Assembly (NCBI GenBank): GCA_021292165.1
Contig: CM037879.1
Location: 159,867,278-159,931,277, forward strand
Origin: Shinisaurus crocodilurus
Lineage: Eukaryota; Chordata; Lepidosauria; Squamata; Shinisauridae
Length of the DNA: 64,000 nt
Reading direction: 5' to 3'
A program made the translations under genes and the position numbers. Shown piece by piece: positions 33,279 to 44,632 of the stretch; position 1 is the stretch's first letter, and every line of letters starts with the position of its first letter. Below the pieces are notes generated by a model. It searched no databases, was not told the DNA's origin, and was given only the letters and a program-made list of their open reading frames with translations.

Positions 33279-33509
33279 CTCTAGTGTGTAGTTCATTCAG
33301 CTCCACTGACTGAAATGTATCCAGATGGACTTTAACTGTCCTGCAGAACCAAAATGGCCATTGAAGAATTGTACTTTCTCTGCATCTTTTTGTAACTTTA
33401 CCTTCTCCCCAGTGTGCAGAAGGCCAAGGGATTCATACTCTCCCGCCTTACTATGACTAATATACATGCTAACTTCTTATTGTTCCTGCCTTCCCATGGT
33501 ATTTGTAAT
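33279..33509. repeat. Direct duplication, copy 1
   Basis: The first 119 bp (to 33397) are identical to 35621-35739. The match then continues after a 25-bp segment absent from the other copy, to about 33509. Confidence 0.9.
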
Positions 33510-33689
33510 TTGTTTCACCATTGGTGGAGTGCCATTTGTTTCTGCACCCCAGGCTGCAAAATGTCTTCAGCTGGTCCTGGCGGTTTTGCAGTGGGGAGGG
33601 GCAGAGAGAGCTGTTAGCTGGTGACACGTGAAAGCCCTAGAATGCAGATTTAGGTATCTATTCTATATTGAGATTGTGGTTATCCAAAA

Positions 33690-33780
33690 AAAATATGTAA
33701 GTGCGCAATCCTATGCATGGCTGGGAGTTGTAGGACTTTTCTCTGTCTTAACAGGCATAGGATTATGCCCTAGATGTAAT
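33690..33780. mobile_element. Palindromic MITE with GCGCAATCCTATGCA ends
   Basis: The ends GCGCAATCCTATGCATG and GCATAGGATTATGCCC are roughly complementary. The middle contains GGCTGGGAGTTGTAGGACTT. Related copy at 36086-36205. Confidence 0.65.
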
Positions 33781-35146
33781 TGTTTAAATAATTTTAGTTG
33801 ATTGGTCTTTTTTAATTGATTTTTAAATTGACAGCTCTGAAGAGCTGCTTGCTAGGTGACCTAATATTTCCTTAAAAGAAAAGTAATGTTGAAGAGGCTA
33901 TACATTTCCCCCCTCCTGATGAATTAATTTCTAGCTTAGGTTGGTGGCGGCCTGAACTTGGTGGAAAACTTAGAGTGCTTAAGAACTCTGCTGTTGACAA
34001 TTTCTTAGAACAGTTTGCAATACATCATTAGCATAGGAACAAGTGAGAGGAGCTGGAAAACCACTCCCTATGCATGATTTCTCTAATCAGTCATTATCCA
34101 GCTCTCACCAGGTGCTTTCTGTGAGTTTTGGATTGAGCCATAAATGTGTCTGTTAAAATTCTTCAGCTTTTGCTGCCAAGTTGCAGTCAGCCTCTCCCCA
34201 TGCTCTCCGATAGGATATAATTTGCTTGGGGTGCCTTAGGTGCAAGTACTGCCTGGGGCATTGCTTTATGGCTTCCCTTTTGATGTGCCATTTCATTGTA
34301 CATCTCATCAAAATCAAACAAACAAACGTGTCTGGAATAGGTGCCTCTGTGTCATGCCTGCAAAAATCAGAAGGACAGGAACAGTCACTTTCTTAGAACT
34401 CTACTTGTGGCACCACACTAATCAGAGCAAGCTCTCAGAGGGCCTCAGTCATTTCTTCTCTTCTGATTCCTTAAAGTTCAGATGGGGATAAAATGCTCAC
34501 CTGCTGCTTAAGCTCATCAGTGCCTTCCTGCATGACAGCAGGGGGAGAGGGGAAGCAAAGGGGGGGGGGGGCAGAATGTCAAAGCAGGATTTTGATAAAG
34601 CATAATCAGCGGCAAGATCCAGGTAGGGGTTTTGATAAGGTGTGATTAAATCAGAAGCTGTATTTATTAATATTCATCAACACTGATGGTCGGTGCACTT
34701 CAGAAAATGTACAGTGTCTGGAGGAAAGTTTCTTAGTCCTTGAACTTCTGTGGAAGGACTCCTCTGTGTGTGTGTGCGTGTGTGTGCATGCGTGCATGCA
34801 TGCATGCATATATATAATTATTTATTCCTTTCTATACCACCCAATAGCCAAAGCTCTCTGGGCAGTTCACAAAAATTAGAACTCTCAAATACAACATGAT
34901 AAAACCAGAGATCCCAGTTTGGAACATGGCCACTGTCTCATGTATCATTGCAGTGAGCATCTGACAGCGGCTTTTTGACTATACATTCTCTAAAGTGGCT
35001 TATGCTAAATTAAATATAAAAACAGTGGGTTGAATCCAGATGTGCACTTCCGCTCACACTGAAGGAGGAAGAGGGCATTCCTCCTTCCTTCTGCAGCCAC
35101 CTGTGCCAAATAATTTTATCGAATGATCCTGAGTTCTAGTATTGAC
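33781..35146. other. No recognised gene
   Basis: A G run lies at 34561-34571, a GT-rich/TGCA tract at 34765-34812 and a short LINE-tail fragment (CACCCAATAGCCAAAGCTCT) at 34838. The unique AT-rich stretch 34590-34690 might be regulatory. Confidence 0.4.
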
Positions 35147-35297
35147 TGGTGGCTTATAAGCCATGTTTGTTTCAGAGTGGTTTGTTGTGTTGTCTGAATG
35201 CAGGCCAGGGTGGCTTGTGCGTGGTTAACAAACCATGCTGCTGGGTTCAGGCAACACGACAAGCCACTCTGAAACAAACATGGCTTATGAGCCACCA
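35147..35297. mobile_element. Palindromic MITE with 40-bp arms
   Basis: Arms 35147-35186 and 35258-35297 are complements with few mismatches. Landmarks are GCCATGTTTGTTTCAGAGTG on the left and CACTCTGAAACAAACATGGC on the right. Confidence 0.85.
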
Positions 35298-35506
35298 TGG
35301 CTTATCGTGTTGTGTGAACCCAGTGACTGTGTCCATGGTGTGTGGGAGGGGAGGCAGAGGGGGGCTCTCTTTTTACTCCACACCATGTATAATTTTATGA
35401 GCCTCTATAATGCTCCCCATTCTTAGCTGGGATTATTCCTAGGGTTTTCTGAAAAACCCTAGTTTTTAAATCATCCTTTTCTGTGCATTAAATTATACCG
35501 ATACAG

Positions 35507-35605
35507 GCTACAATCCTATACCCACTCACCTGGAAGTAAGCGTCATTGAACTCAATTGGACTTATTCCTGAGGAGGCATATATAGGATAGCACTGTCAGT
35601 GATTT
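35507..35605. mobile_element. Dispersed repeat (CAATCCTATACCCACT...GGATAGCACT)
   Basis: CAATCCTATACCCACTCACC, ATTGAACTCAATTGGACTTA and ATATAGGATAGCACTG form a familiar short reptile repeat with weakly inverted ends. Fragments also lie at 26802, 37660-37720 and 51300-51360. Confidence 0.6.
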
Positions 35606-35620
35606 AACATCTACTTTCCC

Positions 35621-35822
35621 CTCTAGTGTGTAGTTCATTCAGCTCCACTGACTGAAATGTATCCAGATGGACTTTAACTGTCCTGCAGAACCAAAATGGC
35701 CATTGAAGAATTGTACTTTCTCTGCATCTTTTTGTAACTTCCAAGGGATTCATACTCTCCCACCTTACTATGACTAATATACATGCAGGGTTGGTGCTGC
35801 CTTCCCATGGTAGCTGTAATTC
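35621..35822. repeat. Direct duplication, copy 2
   Basis: Matches 33279-33509, lacking 25 bp. It lies 2.34 kb downstream in the same orientation. Confidence 0.9.
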
Positions 35823-36085
35823 ATGTTGTGCCTGTCTTCTGTTTTTCTTTCAACTGGCTTTACCTGAGCTATTCTTTTATTTTATGCATCTTTTTTTTTT
35901 TTTTACTAGCATCCCCTTCCTTCAGTTTTCTTTATATTTCTGTTTTAATAGTCAGCTTGTTAAAAATATCCTAGTATGGAATAGCCACATTGCTCTCTTG
36001 TGATTCTTGTCATCTTTTTTATACTTGTTGGCAATGCATGCCTGTGCATCCAGAATAGCTTCTTTTAGGAATAGCCGACTCTCCT

Positions 36086-36205
36086 AGGGGCGCAGTCCTC
36101 TGCATATGTAGACAGAAAGAACTCCAGCATGGCTGGCTGGAGAATGTTGGGAGTCGTAGGACTTTTTTCAATCTAAGCATGCATAGGATTATGCCCTAGA
36201 AGGCT
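36086..36205. mobile_element. Palindromic MITE, second copy
   Basis: GGCGCAGTCCTCTGCATATG at the left and GCATGCATAGGATTATGCCC at the right. It follows the duplication copy 2 at a distance similar to that between the first MITE and copy 1. Confidence 0.6.
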
Positions 36206-38235
36206 TATTCTTTCTTCCCTGTTCTACCAATGGGATTTTTCTCCTGTCCAGAGGATGACAGGCTATCAAAGTACAGGGTTGCTGCTGAAAACAGCGGCCG
36301 TATTCCAGTTCTGTTTTCTTCTCTGTAATGCAGGGGTGTTGAACCTCTTTCAGGGTTGAATTCAAGGGCCAAATTCAATTTTGGAGAAGCTCTTGGGCTG
36401 AAATACCCGCATATTTTCACTTGAAGCTCTTACCGCCAGTAACAGCCCTAGGAGAGGCATTTCAACTTTTTAGAATGGGGAGGGGATCACACATACAAGC
36501 CGACAAACCACCTAGCAGCGATCAGCAATTGGGTGAAAGGGCATGGCCATCTGGCCTGGGGAAGCCTGGAGGGCTGTATTAGGAGCGCCGCTGGGCCAGA
36601 CTTGGCGCATGTGCCTGAGGTTCCATGCCCTTGCTGCAACGTGTCAGTTTATCTTGTGCTCTGATGTCATTACAGGGACGGTTTCCCAATCCCACCCTTC
36701 AAGCAGCTGCCGGAGATCTAGAGCAGCGCTGGGGAAATGTGCAGTGTCATGATAGATGAACACGTTCACACATTGAAAGAATGTGTGAGAGGGTAGGAGG
36801 ACCAGAGGGGCTAGCCCAATACTCCACTGCTGGCATGTACAGCAACCCTTGACATCTTCCTGTTCAGCTGGCATGTGAAGAGAGTGAGACTCTACATGCA
36901 TACCAATGTATGCACACAGAGCTCCACCCTGCAAGGAGCAACCCTGATTAGGCCAGGGTCCCCGTTCATGTGGAACTCTACATGCATACATTGGTACATG
37001 TATAAGCAAGGTCCCTTTATGTATGTACCAAACACATGCATGAAGTTGGCAAAACATATGGACTATGGTGTGTGTGGGGGCATGGCTGCTGTGCAGATCT
37101 GGACCAGGGGTAGCACTAGCCCACATGGCCTTGTGACACCCCTCATGCATTTTTTCAATGTATGTGGGTGTGGGTGTCTGAACCCCCCTGATAGTATCAG
37201 GATATGAAGCAAGTTGAACTACATATTACAGGCAGGGAAAAGCACTTAAAATGGAACCACCCCTGATAATGTGAAGTTCTATCCTTATCTATTCATTCTT
37301 TCAGTGCATTGTAGCCAATACTTTTAAGACAAAACACAGCCCCAAACTTAATCCAAATTGGTTTTTGCTGTGTAACTGCAATCTAAAAATAATGGACCCT
37401 ATATCTGTATTTATAGCTAGCTAGATTTTAGAACTTCCTATCTGAGAGAGACTTTGGAGGCTATTTCACACATTAAGGCATTTAACTTAGACTTGCCACC
37501 AGGTGTAGAATGGAGCAGGAGCTGCAGCCAATCCTGACAAGTATATAGCCATCCTCTGAGTGAATAGTATACCAGTATTCAAATCATGTGTTTGTCTCAT
37601 TCATACAAGATGTATATTCTAAAAACAACAACCCTTAATTGTTCACCTAACGGCAAACTTTTGTGCATGTTTACTCCAATGGGAAGCTTAATCCCTAGCC
37701 TAATAAGTGTCTTTAGGATTGTTGCCAAAAAAATATATCATAATGTGTGAAGCAGTCCCTACTTCCCTTTTCATTGTGTGTGTGTGTGTGTGTGTGTTTT
37801 AACTCTTCACACTTGGAGGTGTGCATCTTGTGTGTTTTACCTGTCTCTTCTTTTATCTGTCCCTTTTCAAGAGTTTCCCCCAGTTTCCCCCAGTTTGTTT
37901 TGTTTTTCAATAAAGTAACAACAAAAAGATATAATTTTTTTAAATTAAAAAACCTTCATTATAATGGGCTTTTTTCTTTCTATAAAAATAAATGTTAAAA
38001 GTATAACAACTATAATATGATATAAAATGAAAGGGAGCGAATTCACACTTGCATTACACTGATTGAAAAACAAAGCAAAGCAGTTTAGGCTTTAGAGATT
38101 TTGGGAAGAGAGATTTGTTGGGAAGCTGTCTGGAAAACCTCAGTGGCGCAAGGTGTCAATGTGATGAACCTGAATGAGATGTGAAAATAGCAAGGGGGGG
38201 GGATTTTCAAACAACTTAGAACAATCTCTGCTAGT
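36206..38235. other. No recognised gene
   Basis: The long minus-strand frame 36644-37150 has no recognisable domain and lies in word-repetitive sequence (ACATGCATAC). A (GT)n tract lies at 37776-37797. AT-rich sequence follows. Confidence 0.4.
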
Positions 38236-38375
38236 GTGGCCAGGTGTCCTCTTTTGCAGAGGACAGTCCTCTATTTGAAGCGCTGCCAGAGGACTGTCCT
38301 CTATTTTGAAGGCATCCTCAATTTGAGGACTGCCTGGTCCAAGTCCAGTATAAAGATAAAGAACCATCAGAAGGA
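38236..38375. mobile_element. Non-autonomous DNA element, copy 2
   Basis: Matches 13136-13284. Internal inverted words (GAGGACAGTCCTCT) give a compact fold. Confidence 0.65.
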
Positions 38376-38561
38376 TGAGCTGGCCATGAAGTTGCCCCGT
38401 CCATCAACAGCACTTGGATAATAGACTGAGCAAGGCAGACAAGTCACCCGCTCACAGTCTTCCACACTATTGTACTGTATTTGTATTTAAATTATAACAA
38501 TTCTTTCCAAATTTGTATCTCTCTATCTATATAAAAAATAACATATGGAAATGTTATTTAT

Positions 38562-38755
38562 TTTTATTTATTTATTATATTTATACCCCCCCGCTTTTTC
38601 CTGCAAGGAACCCAGGGTGGCTTACGTAATCCTCCTCTCCATTTTATCCTCACAACAACCCGGTGAGGTAGGTTAGGCTGAGAGTCAGTGACTGGCCCAA
38701 AGTCACCCAGTGGGGGACTAGAACCCGGATCTCCCGAGTCCCACTCCGACACTCT
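38562..38755 (+). repeat. MIR-like repeat, copy 2, 5' part
   Basis: Contains GAGGTAGGTTAGGCTGAGAG and breaks off after TCCGACACTCT at 38755, where the LINE begins. It resumes at 40638-40676 with CCACTACGCCACACTGGCT. The break is bounded by a duplicated 19-20 bp segment. Confidence 0.9.
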
Positions 38756-38765
38756 ATTTATTTAT

Positions 38766-39176
38766 TTATTTATTTATTATATTTAAGAATCGCCCATCTG
38801 GCCAGACATCCGGCCACTCTGAGCGATGTACAATGCAATAAAATACAGGGGACACACACACACAGTATAAAACACAATTAAAAATCCTAACCCACCCCAT
38901 ATTCCCGCCTGAAAAGCCACGTTTTAATGCCTGGCGGAAGCTAATCAAGGAAGGGGCATGGCGGAGGTCACTGGGGAGAGAGTTCCATAAATTGGGGGCT
39001 GCCACAGAAAAGGCCCTCCTCCTAGTCCCCACCAGCCTGGTTTCTCTGGCTGATGGGACAGGGAGAAGGCCATCCATGGCGGATCTTGTTGAGCGGCCTA
39101 CTTGATGTTGCTGGAGGCGCTCCTTGAGATATACTGGACCGGAGCCGTACAGGGTTTTAAAGGTCAACGCCAACAC
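38766..39176 (-). pseudogene. LINE reverse transcriptase C-terminal region
   Basis: Same frame as the upstream piece but separated by the TAG near 39207. Residues such as AFSVAAPNLWNSLPSDLR and SFRQALK are the C-terminal motif of CR1/L3-type enzymes. The final residues run into the 3' untranslated tail, so the true end lies somewhat upstream of 38766. Confidence 0.85.
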
Positions 39177-39206
39177 CTTGAATTCGGCTTGGCAAACTAC
39201 TGGTAG

Positions 39207-40600
39207 CTAGTGCAATTCTTTGAGCACTGGAGTGACGTGATCACGTCGGCAGAAGCCTTTAACCAGGCGAGCTGCTGCATTCTGTACCAGCTGCAACTTC
39301 CGAACCATCTTCCAGGGTAACCCCACGTAGAGCGCATTACAGTAGTCCAGGCGAGAGGAGACCAAGGCATGAACCACTGATAGGAGCAGATGATTAGGAA
39401 GGTAGGGGCGCAACTGCCGAATCAAATGGAGCTGATACAGCGCCGCCCGGCTCACAGCTGACACCTGAGCCTCCATGGACAGCTGGGAGTCTAGAATGAC
39501 TCCCAAGCTGCGGACCTGGTCCTTCAGGGGTAGATGTACCCCATTCAGCACCAGGTCAACATCCCCTAACCTTCCCTTGTCTCCCACCAGAAGTACCTCG
39601 GTCTTGTCTGGGTTCAGTTTCAGCATGTTCCTTCCCACCCAGCCACCCACTGCCTCCAGGCACTTGGACAGGGTTTCAACAGCCAACCTTGGTGAGGACT
39701 TGAAGGAGAGGTAGAGCTGTATGTCATCCGCATATTGATGACAGTGCACCCCAAACCTCCTGATGATAGCTCCCAGCGGCTTTAGGTAGATGTTAAATAA
39801 CATCGGGGAGAGGATGGAACCCTGCGGCACCCCACAAGTGAGCGGCCAAGGGTCCGAAGCCTCCTCCCCAAGAAGTACCCTCTGGTACCTTCCAGAGAGG
39901 AAGGACCAGAACGACTGCAATACAGTGCCTCCCACGCCCAACCCCTCCAGATGGTCCAGGAGGATACCGTGGTCAACGGTATCAAAAGCCGCTGAGAGAT
40001 CGAGGAGGACTAGAAAAGAGCATTCTCGCCTATATCCAAAGCCCTCCTCATATCATCCACTAAGGCGACCAAGGCTGTTTCTGTCCCATGTCCAGGCCTG
40101 AAGCTCGACTGGCATGGATCTAAATAATCGGCTTCATCCAAATGTGCCCTCAACTGAGCCCCCACCACTCGCTCAATCAGCTTGCCCAGAAATGGCAAAT
40201 TGGAGACTGGGCGAAAGTTGTTCAAATCTTGGGGATCTAAGGAGAGCTTCTTTAGAAGCGGTCTTATTACTGCCTCCTTAAGGGCTGATGGCATCACTCC
40301 CTCCTCGAGGGAGGCATTCACTACCGCCCTGATCTCCCCACCCAGTTTTTCCCTGCAGCTCATAACAAGCCAGGACGGGCAAGGATCAAGCAAACAGGTG
40401 GTCAGCTTAACAGAAGAAAGCACTTTGTCCACTCCACCAGAAGGAAGAAGCTGGAACCGATTCCACAAAACCGGACTGCCACTGGCCTCCTCCCGTTCAC
40501 CCACTGTGTCCACGACGCACGGAATCCCACTCCTAATCTGATCAATTTTATCTGCAAAGTGCTTTGCTAAAGCCTCACAGGAAGCTTTAGACTGTTCCAA
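39207..40600 (-). pseudogene. LINE reverse transcriptase (frameshifted)
   Basis: This copies the LINE RNA into DNA at the target site. The N-terminal piece (40600-40010) holds the finger motif NFRPVSNLPFLGKLIERV. The next piece (39941-39207) holds GVPQGSILSPMLFNIYL and the active-site YADDIQLY. They are in different frames because of a single-base loss near 40013-40016. An in-frame TAG near 39207 ends this piece. The domain order (fingers, palm, thumb) matches CR1/L3-clade enzymes. No apurinic endonuclease domain is present because of the 5' truncation. It is not expected to be active. Confidence 0.9.
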
Positions 40601-40637
40601 CGGATCCGGAACAACTGGACCGACCAGGTGAGTCCCA

Positions 40638-40676
40638 AGTCCCAGTCCGACACTCTAACCACTACGCCACACTGGC
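40638..40676 (+). repeat. MIR-like repeat, copy 2, 3' part
   Basis: Continues the repeat broken at 38755: it begins with the duplicated AGTCCGACACTCT and ends CCACTACGCCACACTGGCT. Confidence 0.9.
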
Positions 40677-40733
40677 TGCAAATAGCTGTCCTCTTTTGTC
40701 CTCTTTTTTGGTGCTATATGTCCTCTTTTTTGG

Positions 40734-41010
40734 TGATTCACCATACTGTGCTTCTGAGTTATTCATATCTGTGCAATAAAGGCAGAGTTCAGCTGAATAA
40801 ACTGCACAGCGTGTCAATAGGCAAAAATAGCAGGCTCTGAGAAACACTTGCAGGTGAGTTTCTATCTGGGAGTCTGTGTTTGTCTATGGAAATTAGGCTT
40901 GCAATGAAATCAGTGGTTTAGGCCTGAACTGTTGACAGAAATGTGTCTCATCTGTCATATGTAGCGTGTTATTCATAAGTCTGGGGTTCAGAAGGTTTTA
41001 GTGTAGCTGC
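40734..41010. repeat. 277-bp inverted arm, left
   Basis: The exact reverse complement of 45411-45687 except for one base near 40755. It is preceded by imperfect TCCTCTTTTTTGG tandem units. It includes a CAATAAAGG word and a donor-like GCAGGTGAGTTT (about 40850). No recognised family. Confidence 0.95.
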
Positions 41011-42284
41011 TTCCCAGTGGAGCCTATTAGGCACTGCATTAGAGACTGTAATATGGCATCCTTGAGGAAAGCGAAGCAGGAGGTTAGCTGGAGCCCAATC
41101 TGGTGTTCCACAGTATCTGCTCAATCTCCTGTCCTCTCAAGCAACTAACTACCTTGAGAGCAAAGAGACGAAGATAATAACTTTCACCCTCTCCCCTCAG
41201 ACTTGAATCTTCAGAATTTGTTCTTTACAAGAAGAAAATGTTGTGGTAGCCCATGAATATTACATATTGGGAATTGAAGCACACCAGTGTGGGCCTGTAA
41301 GAACCAGAGTGGTACAAAATTGTGCACCCAGGTGGTTTCAGGCTACACATTGTTCTTTAAGAGCAGGTTCATTATGTATATATATAAATAATATATATGG
41401 AAAATATATATTTTCCATATATATATATGAATATATATATAATATATATGGAAAATATATATATTTTCCATTGATGACATCTGTGAAGAGACTAGGAGAG
41501 CAACCCTATGCTTTCCGAAGGAATGCGCCGATGTCAGAATGCTCCAGCTGTTCAGTCCTCTCCCAGGAGATGCCTGGCAGAGCAGAAGGAGCGACAGAGG
41601 TGATTTTCGCTTCTCCGACCTCCTTTTTGTCCCCTTTCCCCCCTAGATGCCCCTTTGAATGCATCTAGTGGATTCATGGGGACAAGAGCAGGGAGGCTTC
41701 AGGATGTTGTGGATCCTCAGTGCCTCCCCTCCTTGTCCCCTTCCCTCTCATTTGCATCCTCACCCGAGGTCAGAACTCCGACCTCGGATGAGGAAGCCAC
41801 CACAGTGCTTTCTGCGGCGGCTGCAAGGGGCGCTGGGGGAAAAAAAAATCCCCACTCAGAATTACCCTCCTGAGGCCGTAGCAGCATCTATGGCCTCAGA
41901 GGGGGAACTCCAAAATATCCTATGGTCCCTGGGATGCTCCCCCAGGGACCATAGGATTGCTCCCTTGGTCTCCGAGAGTTGAATGAGGTTTATGAACATA
42001 CATGTTGAAGAGAATATCTGAGGAACAAGCAGCTAAATTCTGATGTTTGCAGATAACACCTCCCCCCACTCTTGCTTACCATATAGTAATATGTAGCATA
42101 TGTTGCTTAGATGCTTATTCACAGATTTTTAATGTGTGATATTCTCCAACACAATCTCTCTCTTCACTCTCCTGCAAGTTCAGCGGCCATCACGCATACA
42201 TGCATCATGTAGTATTTGCTGCCACCAAGTTTATAATATGCAAACCCGAAAGTGAAACAAGGGAACTATGCAACTCTTACAATC
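41011..42284. other. Unclassified segment inside the inverted arms
   Basis: Includes the AT palindrome at 41376-41475. The stretch 41480-41980 has no recognisable gene. Inverted words such as CCCTGGGATGCTCCC / GGGACCATAGG lie at 41930-41955. Confidence 0.4.
41376..41475. repeat. AT-rich double palindrome
   Basis: Two near-copies of ATATGGAAAATATATATTTTCC lie close together, each self-complementary. Such sequence can extrude as a cruciform and is prone to breaks and rearrangements. Confidence 0.85.
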
Positions 42285-44265
42285 CATAATAATAAAAAGG
42301 GACTGTCAGGTCGTCTGTCTGTCCACGTCTTAGCAACAGGACTGTGAAACCTAGACACCTGAAAGTTGGCATGCACGCTAAGGGAACTGCTAGGGGTGTG
42401 CACCCTGAGATTATTCTGTTTTCTAAATGCATTCATTGATTTTAATTAATTTAAATGTGCCCATGTGGTTGAAGCCTGCAGTAATGGGCTATCTTCAGGC
42501 ACTAGAGGCAGGCATCCATAATCAGCACATGGCTTTGAACATAAGTTCACATTCAGTCTGAAGTCATGGGAGACTTATAGGCTGAGGGGATATGCTTGCC
42601 GCTTGCCCCTGCTGGAGGGCAGCTCCCCTCAGGGGAATGGAGCGGACAGACCTCTCCCCCAGGGATCTATGGGGGTGCACAATTCTGACAGCTGTGTAAG
42701 TTTGCTTGAAAGCTTTGCTGTATTAAACTAAGGGCTATTCCAATCTATGCAAAGCTGGGTCCGATTGGTACTAATACATAAAATGGTTGTTAATCTAGGT
42801 TTCTGTCACTCTTCACAGTCAATAAGGACTGAGGACTTTCAGGTGCAGATCATCACAGAAGGATGCCTGACAAAAACTGTGATAGGGTAACTAATACGTT
42901 ATAATGTAAAATACTCATAACATTAAGTCTAATGAATAGATCTTCAAAAGTACAATGTAATCACTTTATAAATTCTGAAAATAACTATTTCATGATGCCA
43001 AAAAATACTGAATTCCACCACCCCCTGCCAAAATCATGAGAGTGCTTTGAAAAAACTGGAGTGTCAGGATCTGTTTGGGCTGCAGAAGTGCTACAGCTCC
43101 CCCCGGTGGCTTTGTTGAGAAGGCAGCCTGATTTACATGCAGGTACTTGCAGGATTAAGCACCAGACATGGGCGTACTTGCAGGATTCTTGCCAGTCCAC
43201 TCAGGCAGGCCATCTGGGAATCATAGGAAGCTCTTTAAAAGGCTTCCCCTCCCTGCTCAGCTTTACCACCACAACATGAGTCTTTGTGGTGGTTGTATCA
43301 TGTTCCTGCCTCTGCCATGTCTTGCCTGTGTTTGACCCATACCTGTCCTGGACTTTGCTTCTGGCTCTGACTGCAATGCCTTGCCTGAGTTAGGCCTGTT
43401 CCTGCTGTGGACTCTGTTCCCCATCCTGTCTCTATCATCCTGGCTTGGGTGTCCCTGCCTAGCTATCATTGCTGCTTTTAGCCTGGAGCTGACATGGAGG
43501 ATGTCAGTGTCATCTAAAGTACCCATAAACAACTATGAGTGAGGAATGGTGAGTATACAATACTAGCTGTTGCCTGTGGCTGTGCTTGTGTGGATTTTAG
43601 CATTTGGTACAATGGAAAAGATACAGTGTCTCTGACTGAAAGTGTAACATTTAGGCTGGGTGCTGGCAGCAGAAAACTTTTCTGACAGAAATATCTGATC
43701 TTAAAGAAAAATCAGGTTAATCCTGAGAGTCTACAGGTGATGAAGAGTGACCGTGCCAAGTTTGGGGTAGATCCATCAAAACATGATGGAGCCTAGCCTA
43801 TGCAACAATGCCCCACACACAACAGTCATTCAGTCATTTAAAAACTTTCCCTCCCTTTTCACCCCCTCAAGGACATTCTAAATGGCCTAGGGGAGATTTG
43901 CATACCCACCCCTATTGGCCCTGCAGGAATTCATACGAACATTCTAAGTGTAGTATGGGCTATTTGCATAACTGCTCCTATTGGCTCCTGCAGCAATTAT
44001 GAGGTGAGGCCGATTTGCATAACTGCTCCCCTGTTGTTTTGCCCATAGGAGATATGAGAGTGGGGCAATTTTGCCCCCTTTTTTCACCCCCTTAGGGATG
44101 AAATTTCCAAAAATCCTTCCTTAGTGGGTGTCTACGTCATAAAAGCAATGTCCCTTCAAAATTTCACGTTCCTAGATTAAACTGTTTGAGCTGGGCGTTG
44201 ATGAGTCAGTCAAAATCAGTCAGTCAGGACACCTTCTTTTATATATACGTATATAGATAAGCCTC
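42285..44265. mobile_element. Possible 2-kb non-autonomous DNA element
   Basis: The left end has AATAAAAAGGGACTGTCAGG and TCTGTCTGTCC; the right end has CAGTCAGTCAGGACACCTTC followed by TTTTATATATACG. The ends are similar as inverted repeats. Between them lie non-coding stretches with a repeated ATTTGCATAACTGCTCC phrase. I recall a similar repeat in reptile genomes but cannot name it. Confidence 0.45.
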
Positions 44266-44493
44266 ATCTAGAAAAGCTCTTAATGTTACCATATATTTCA
44301 TTTTTTGTCAAGTAGATCTTGGTTGCATTGAGATGCATTTCCATTTATTTTGTGCACCCTGGTTTTGCAGATCACTAAAGGTCTTGTTGTTCCCCTCCCT
44401 GCTTCCTTGCTTAAAGAAAAGCAGCAAACAAATATGTGGGAAGTGGATGGCATTCTAGAAAAGGGTATTCTTGACTGAGGCTAGTATAAATGT

Positions 44494-44632
44494 TTAGTGG
44501 GCCACTTGTGGCCCTCCAGATGTTTTGGCCTGAAATTCGCACCAGCCCTAGCCAGTATAGCCAATGGTGAGGGATGATTGGAGTTGTAGGCCAAAACATC
44601 TGATGGGCCACAAGTTTCCCACCCCACTAGAA
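44494..44632. mobile_element. hAT-like MITE
   Basis: The ends CTTGTGGCCCTCCAGATG and CATCTGATGGGCCACAAG are complementary. The middle has GGAGTTGTAGGCC. It is related to the elements at 54143 and 61622. Confidence 0.8.

Larger units (their letters stand above)
38756..40637 (-). mobile_element. 5'-truncated CR1/L3-type LINE with reverse transcriptase
   Basis: Transcribed on the minus strand. The 3' tail (complement of GCCACTCTGAGCGATGTAC) ends in (TTTA)n at 38756-38780. The segment encodes most of a non-LTR reverse transcriptase. It lies between copies of a 19-20 bp target duplication (38736-38755 and 40638-40656), inside a MIR-like repeat. The 5' end is truncated, so no endonuclease is present. 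Confidence 0.9.

Noticed and set aside
36644..37150. Minus-strand open frame of 168 codons
   Set aside because: No recognisable domain, word-repetitive nucleotide sequence, and a competing frame on the other strand.
43059..43540. LTR of a retroelement, suggested by TGTCAGGATCT and a TTTAAAAGG TATA-like word
   Set aside because: No matching second LTR, no primer-binding site and no gag or pol sequence. Boundaries could not be supported.
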